From Ruaniaceae bacterium (lineage in GTDB: Bacteria > Actinomycetota > Actinomycetes > Actinomycetales > Actinomycetaceae), in contig JAKDIE010000045.1 in the NCBI GenBank assembly GCA_030450655.1, positions 1 through 8,328 of the forward strand: a DNA stretch of 8,328 nucleotides, written 5' to 3'. Shown piece by piece: positions 5,740 through 8,328 of this stretch (positions are counted from its first letter, which is position 1; the number at the start of each line of letters is the position of its first letter). Under the pieces are notes generated by a model. It was not told the origin of the DNA. It saw nothing but the letters and a program-made list of their open reading frames with translations, and searched no databases. Position numbers and translations under genes: made by a program.

Positions 5740-6409
5740 CGAGCTCGTCGACACCACTGAGATGTACCTCAAGGCTGTCTGGGAGCTGGAGGAGGATCGT
5801 GTGCCGCCTCTGCGTGCGCGGATCGTGGAGCGGCTGCACCACACGGTCCCGACCGTCTCGCAGACCATCAGCCGCATGGAACGAGACGGCCTGCTGCATG
5901 TTGAAGAGGACCGCACAATTTCCTTGACGCCCCTCGGGCGCGGCTACGCCATGCGGGTGATGCGAAAGCACCGATTGGCGGAGCAGTTGCTCACCGAGAT
6001 GCTGGGGCTTCCACTCGGTGCCGTCCACGAGGAAGCATGCCGGTGGGAACACGTCATGAGCACGGACGTGGAGCGGCGGATCGTTAGCCTCCTCGGGGCG
6101 CCGCACGTGGACCCGTTCGGGAATCCCGTGCCGGGGCTATCCGAGCTTGATATTGAGGCGTCGCACGGTGAGCTTGGCATCCCGGTGGGTGCGTGCGCAG
6201 AGGGTGAGGCACAGGTGTTACGCCTCGGGGAACCTCTGCAAGCGGACGCGGATGTGCTGGCAACGCTGCTCGATGCGGGCATCATCCCGGGCGCCTTGAT
6301 CACGGTTGGTCACGATTTGATCTCGGTCCATGAGACTGGGAAGACAGTGCCGCTTACCGCGTACATTGCGCAGCATTTGGCGGTATTTCAAGGGTTGCGG
6401 CGCGACTGA
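5735..6409 (+). CDS. DtxR/IdeR-family metal-dependent transcriptional repressor
   Basis: A 224-residue regulator, close to the 226 of diphtheria DtxR. The first 64 residues form the winged helix (LVDTTEMYL, then TVPTVSQTISRMERDGL at 37-53, with Pro39, Thr40 and Gln43 as in DtxR). The dimerisation/metal domain keeps every classical ligand at the same number: Met10, Cys102, Glu105 and His106 of the primary site, and His79, Glu83 and His98 of the ancillary site. Residues from about 145 form the SH3-like FeoA-type domain, where by my hand alignment the ligands equivalent to Glu170 and Gln173 are Asp171 and Val174. Such proteins bind DNA when loaded with Fe(II) (or Mn(II)) and repress metal-acquisition genes. 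GTG 5735 is chosen because GAAGG (5722-5726) is eight bases upstream and the protein then begins exactly as DtxR does. It is divergent from serC with a 30-bp gap. No classical DtxR box was found in the window. Confidence 0.93.
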   Translation: MSELVDTTEMYLKAVWELEEDRVPPLRARIVERLHHTVPTVSQTISRMERDGLLHVEEDRTISLTPLGRGYAMRVMRKHRLAEQLLTEMLGLPLGAVHEEACRWEHVMSTDVERRIVSLLGAPHVDPFGNPVPGLSELDIEASHGELGIPVGACAEGEAQVLRLGEPLQADADVLATLLDAGIIPGALITVGHDLISVHETGKTVPLTAYIAQHLAVFQGLRRD

Positions 6410-6433
6410 AGCGACAATCGCTGGGTCATCATT

Positions 6434-6451
6434 TTGTGGCATCCCCCACAA
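6434..6451. terminator. Small hairpin after the DtxR-family gene
   Basis: TTGTGG (6434-6439) pairs with CCACAA (6446-6451) around CATCCC, 24 bp after the stop. It has no T-run on the plus strand, so termination is only possible. It directly precedes the GTGAY repeats of the next promoter and might be part of that regulatory region. Confidence 0.35.
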
Positions 6452-6453
6452 TC

Positions 6454-6469
6454 GTGATCAAAACGTGAC
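6454..6469. promoter_or_regulatory. GTGAY direct repeat, candidate response-regulator site (MtrA-like)
   Basis: GTGAT (6454-6458) and GTGAC (6465-6469) repeat in the same orientation with an 11-bp period, one helical turn, and the second copy overlaps the -35 of the NlpC/P60 gene. Tandem half-sites at this spacing are typical of OmpR-family regulators, and in actinobacteria MtrA is known to control NlpC/P60 and Rpf genes. The assignment to MtrA is inference. Confidence 0.4.
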
Positions 6470-6493
6470 AATTATTCGGGCCGCGAGTAGTGT
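6465..6493 (+). promoter_or_regulatory. Promoter of the NlpC/P60 gene
   Basis: GTGACA (6465-6470, five of six matches to TTGACA) and TAGTGT (6488-6493, TANNNT type) are 17 bp apart, the ideal spacing. Transcription would start near 6500, giving a leader of about 44 nt before the GTG at 6544. Confidence 0.6.
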
Positions 6494-6543
6494 CGTGAGT
6501 GCTTCGAAACCCCCGTCGGAGCATCGTCTACGAGAGGCACATT

Positions 6544-7308
6544 GTGACTCACACGAGTACACGCGGTCGTCACGCGGCACCAGTTCGCACTCCGATGGCC
6601 GTCCTTTCCAAGGCTGCGTCCTCTCCGTCGAACCGACGCGGCGCTCTGGTATTCGCGTCTTCCGGTCTTATCTTGACCATGGCCGCGACCACCGCATCCG
6701 CGAGCCCCGAGAACACCGTCTCCGCAACGCCCGTTGCCGGTGAGGCAACGGTCTCGGACGCCGCCGTGGCCGCGCTGGCCCTCGCACCCGCCGTTGTGGT
6801 GCCTTCGGACATTGAGTTCGATGGCGTTGACCTCGAGGCGGATTCCAAGCCTGCACCCGTGATTGTCCAGGTCGCGCGAACCGCTACGCGTGCGGCAACT
6901 ACCTCGACCGGTGGATCCTCTGCCTCTTCGACTGTTGCCACTGAGGTCTCCTACGCTCCCGTTGCTTCGTCTGGACTCGGCGGCTCGATTGTCTCTATCG
7001 CGCGTCAGTACGTGGGTACCCCGTACGTGTATGGCGGCAAGACCCCGGCCGGTTTCGACTGCTCGGGCTTCACGAGCTACGTGTTCGCCCAGGTCGGCAT
7101 CAGCATTTCGGCGAGTTCTTCCGCCCAGCGCTACGCCGGCACCGTGGTCCCCGCATCGCAGGCCCAGCCTGGCGACCTCATCTGGTGGCCCGGTCACATC
7201 GGTATCTACACCGGCGGCGGCAACCACATTGCGGCCCGCAACCCCGGAACGGCCCTCTACGAGAGCCCGATCTACCGCTCGAACCCCACCTTCATTCGAG
7301 TCGGCTAA
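6544..7308 (+). CDS. Secreted NlpC/P60 peptidoglycan endopeptidase
   Basis: A 254-residue exported cell-wall hydrolase. A long basic N-region (Arg at 7, 9, 15, 31, 32) leads into the hydrophobic core ALVFASSGLILTMAA, with a likely signal cleavage after ATTASA (residue 53). A linker of about 85 residues rich in Ala, Val, Ser and Thr follows, then the C-terminal NlpC/P60 domain (about 141-254). The catalytic residues are visible: Cys173 in FDCSGF, His218 in GHIGIY, and the third polar residue His228 in GNHIAAR. The family cleaves D-gamma-glutamyl-meso-diaminopimelate or similar bonds in stem peptides and acts in cell separation. No LysM, SH3 or coiled-coil domain is present. The frame is open 15 codons upstream, but GTG 6544 has GAGAGG (6532-6537) six bases before it. 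It has its own promoter and a strong terminator, so it is probably monocistronic. Confidence 0.92.
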   Translation: MTHTSTRGRHAAPVRTPMAVLSKAASSPSNRRGALVFASSGLILTMAATTASASPENTVSATPVAGEATVSDAAVAALALAPAVVVPSDIEFDGVDLEADSKPAPVIVQVARTATRAATTSTGGSSASSTVATEVSYAPVASSGLGGSIVSIARQYVGTPYVYGGKTPAGFDCSGFTSYVFAQVGISISASSSAQRYAGTVVPASQAQPGDLIWWPGHIGIYTGGGNHIAARNPGTALYESPIYRSNPTFIRVG

Positions 7309-7332
7309 ATACTTCTTCTCATTTCCTTCCTG

Positions 7333-7367
7333 GAAAATGCCCCGCCCCTCTCGGGCGGGGCATTTTC
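7333..7367. terminator. Strong terminator after the NlpC/P60 gene
   Basis: A perfect 14-bp stem (7334-7347 with 7353-7366) around CTCTC, extended by a G-C pair at 7333/7367. The outer part is AAAA/TTTT, so a T-run is built into the 3' arm and a second TTTT follows at 7370-7373. This is a classical intrinsic terminator 25 bp after the stop. Confidence 0.92.
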
Positions 7368-7441
7368 TGTTTTCCAGAGCCCGTGCTCAAGTGCCCGGTG
7401 AGTGACACAATGGAAGAACGCTGTAAGGAACGGAGCTAATC

Positions 7442-8328
7442 ATGACTCGTGAACCGATCGTTCTCGTTGGAGTCGATGGATCCGACGCCTCGTTTGGGGC
7501 CATCGACTGGGCGGTCAAGGAAGCCGCGCAACTCGGATGGGGAGTGCGCCTCGTGTGTGCATACTCGCTTCCCGCATTCTCTGCGACCTCGATGGATGGT
7601 GGCTACGGGGTGATGGACGAGGGTCAACTCGTCGCTGGCTCCGAAAGCATCATGGCGCAGGCGGTGAAGCACGCTGGGACGGAGGTTGCGGTCACCTCGG
7701 AAGTTGTCGCAGGCGATCCCACGCATGTGCTCGCCGAGATGTCGAAGTCCGCGAGCATGGTGGTGATCGGCAAACACAAGGGCAGCGGATTCGCGAACCG
7801 CTTGCTAGGAGCCGTTTCATCGTCTCTCCCTCCGCTCGCACACTGCTCGACTGTCGTGGTGCCACACAGTGGCGGGCCTACTGCGCTGCGCATGCCGATC
7901 AAGCGAATCGTGGTGGGTGTCGATAACTCGGACTCCGCCAAGGGCGCGTTGCGGCGGGCGATGCGCGAAACGCGAATATGGGACGCGGAACTGACCGCAT
8001 TCTCGGCCGTGACCATCATTCAAGGCGCCGGTGCGTTCGCGTTCATGCCGCCGGCAACGGACCATGACGAAATCCTCGCCTCCGTACGTGAGGGTCTTGA
8101 CGTGACCGTGGAGCAGGCGATCGAGGAATCAAGTTCTAAGGTCGCCGTCCGTCGCCATGCCTTGGATGGCAATGCCGCCGCTCTCCTGACAGAGTTCTCT
8201 ACCGCCGTCGATCTCGTTGTGGTGGGGACGCGTGGCCGGGGTGGCTTCGCGGGGCTCCTGCTGGGCTCAACCTCGCAGGCCGTGATGTCACACTCGAGTT
8301 GCCCAGTGATGGTGGTTCCGAGCCGCGT
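7442..8328 (+). CDS. Tandem universal stress protein (UspA family), open at the window end
   Basis: From ATG 7442 (CGGAG at 7431-7435, six bases upstream) 295 codons run to the window edge without a stop. The last visible residues, CPVMVVPSR, match the usual Usp C-terminus, so only a few codons should be missing. Two Usp domains are fused: about 1-145 (begins IVLVGVDGSDAS) and about 152-295 (begins RIVVGVDNSDSA). The ATP-binding motif G-2x-G-9x-G-S/T is intact in the second domain as GTRGRGGFAGLLLGS starting at Gly262. In the first domain, from Gly110, the second Gly is Lys and the final Ser is Ala. Actinobacterial tandem Usps are cytosolic nucleotide-binding proteins linked to dormancy, hypoxia and other stresses; the exact role here is unknown. 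It is separated from the NlpC/P60 gene by a strong terminator, so it is independently transcribed. CACAAT at 7406-7411 is a possible -10 without a good -35. Confidence 0.92.
   Translation, partial: MTREPIVLVGVDGSDASFGAIDWAVKEAAQLGWGVRLVCAYSLPAFSATSMDGGYGVMDEGQLVAGSESIMAQAVKHAGTEVAVTSEVVAGDPTHVLAEMSKSASMVVIGKHKGSGFANRLLGAVSSSLPPLAHCSTVVVPHSGGPTALRMPIKRIVVGVDNSDSAKGALRRAMRETRIWDAELTAFSAVTIIQGAGAFAFMPPATDHDEILASVREGLDVTVEQAIEESSSKVAVRRHALDGNAAALLTEFSTAVDLVVVGTRGRGGFAGLLLGSTSQAVMSHSSCPVMVVPSR

Noticed and set aside
5640..5760. Classical DtxR/IdeR iron box near the regulator gene
   Set aside because: No 19-bp TTAGGTTAG-type palindrome or good half-site was seen here or before the other genes.
5705..6106. 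134-codon upstream extension of serC
   Set aside because: It runs antisense through the DtxR-family gene and shows no similarity to SerC; the family begins at about 5704.
6410..6543. c-di-AMP (ydaO) riboswitch upstream of the NlpC/P60 gene
   Set aside because: Such riboswitches often precede cell-wall hydrolase genes in actinobacteria, but the predicted leader is only about 44 nt and none of the conserved ydaO core is visible.
1..8328. CRISPR array, transposase, integrase, tRNA or phage genes
   Set aside because: None was seen. The only short repeats are the 13-bp pair and the hairpins described, and there is no repeat-spacer periodicity.

Overview
The window looks like chromosomal DNA of a high-GC Gram-positive bacterium (Actinomycetota; the style of the secreted NlpC/P60 protein and the gene mix would fit the Actinomycetaceae or a neighbouring group, but this is only an impression). 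Supporting signs are strong G/C bias at third codon positions, frequent GTG starts, an actinobacterial-type SerC, a DtxR/IdeR-type regulator with every key ligand at the classical position, and several starts that appear leaderless. There is no transposase, integrase, CRISPR array, tRNA or rRNA.

Layout, left to right. (1) 1-169, +: the last 55 codons of a probable membrane protein. (2) 174-1106, -: a D-2-hydroxyacid dehydrogenase, convergent with (1). (3) 1213-2676, +: an AzgA-like NCS2 purine permease, divergent from (2). (4) 2701-2734: a hairpin, then a promoter-like site, a perfect Shine-Dalgarno and a 12-codon leader ORF (2782-2820) whose stop overlaps the GTG start of an MFS exporter (2817-4283) with an acidic C-terminal tail. 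(5) 4284-4612: a 329-bp non-coding stretch packed with hairpins. A 13-bp direct repeat containing the stop codons of the two convergent flanking genes lies at each end. (6) 4613-5704, -: serC (phosphoserine aminotransferase). (7) 5735-6409, +: a DtxR-family metal-dependent repressor, divergent from serC with a 30-bp gap. (8) 6544-7308, +: a secreted NlpC/P60 peptidoglycan hydrolase behind a good promoter overlapped by a GTGAY direct repeat, and followed by a perfect 14-bp terminator. (9) 7442-8328, +: a tandem universal stress protein, open at the window edge.

Most genes appear to be single transcription units of housekeeping type: serine and pyridoxal-phosphate biosynthesis, purine uptake, metal-dependent regulation, cell-wall remodelling and stress response. 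They do not form one pathway. The two places most worth attention are the repeat-bounded structured segment between the MFS gene and serC, which could be a small inserted element or structured RNA, and the translationally coupled leader peptide of the MFS exporter. No gene here belongs to a clearly new protein system.
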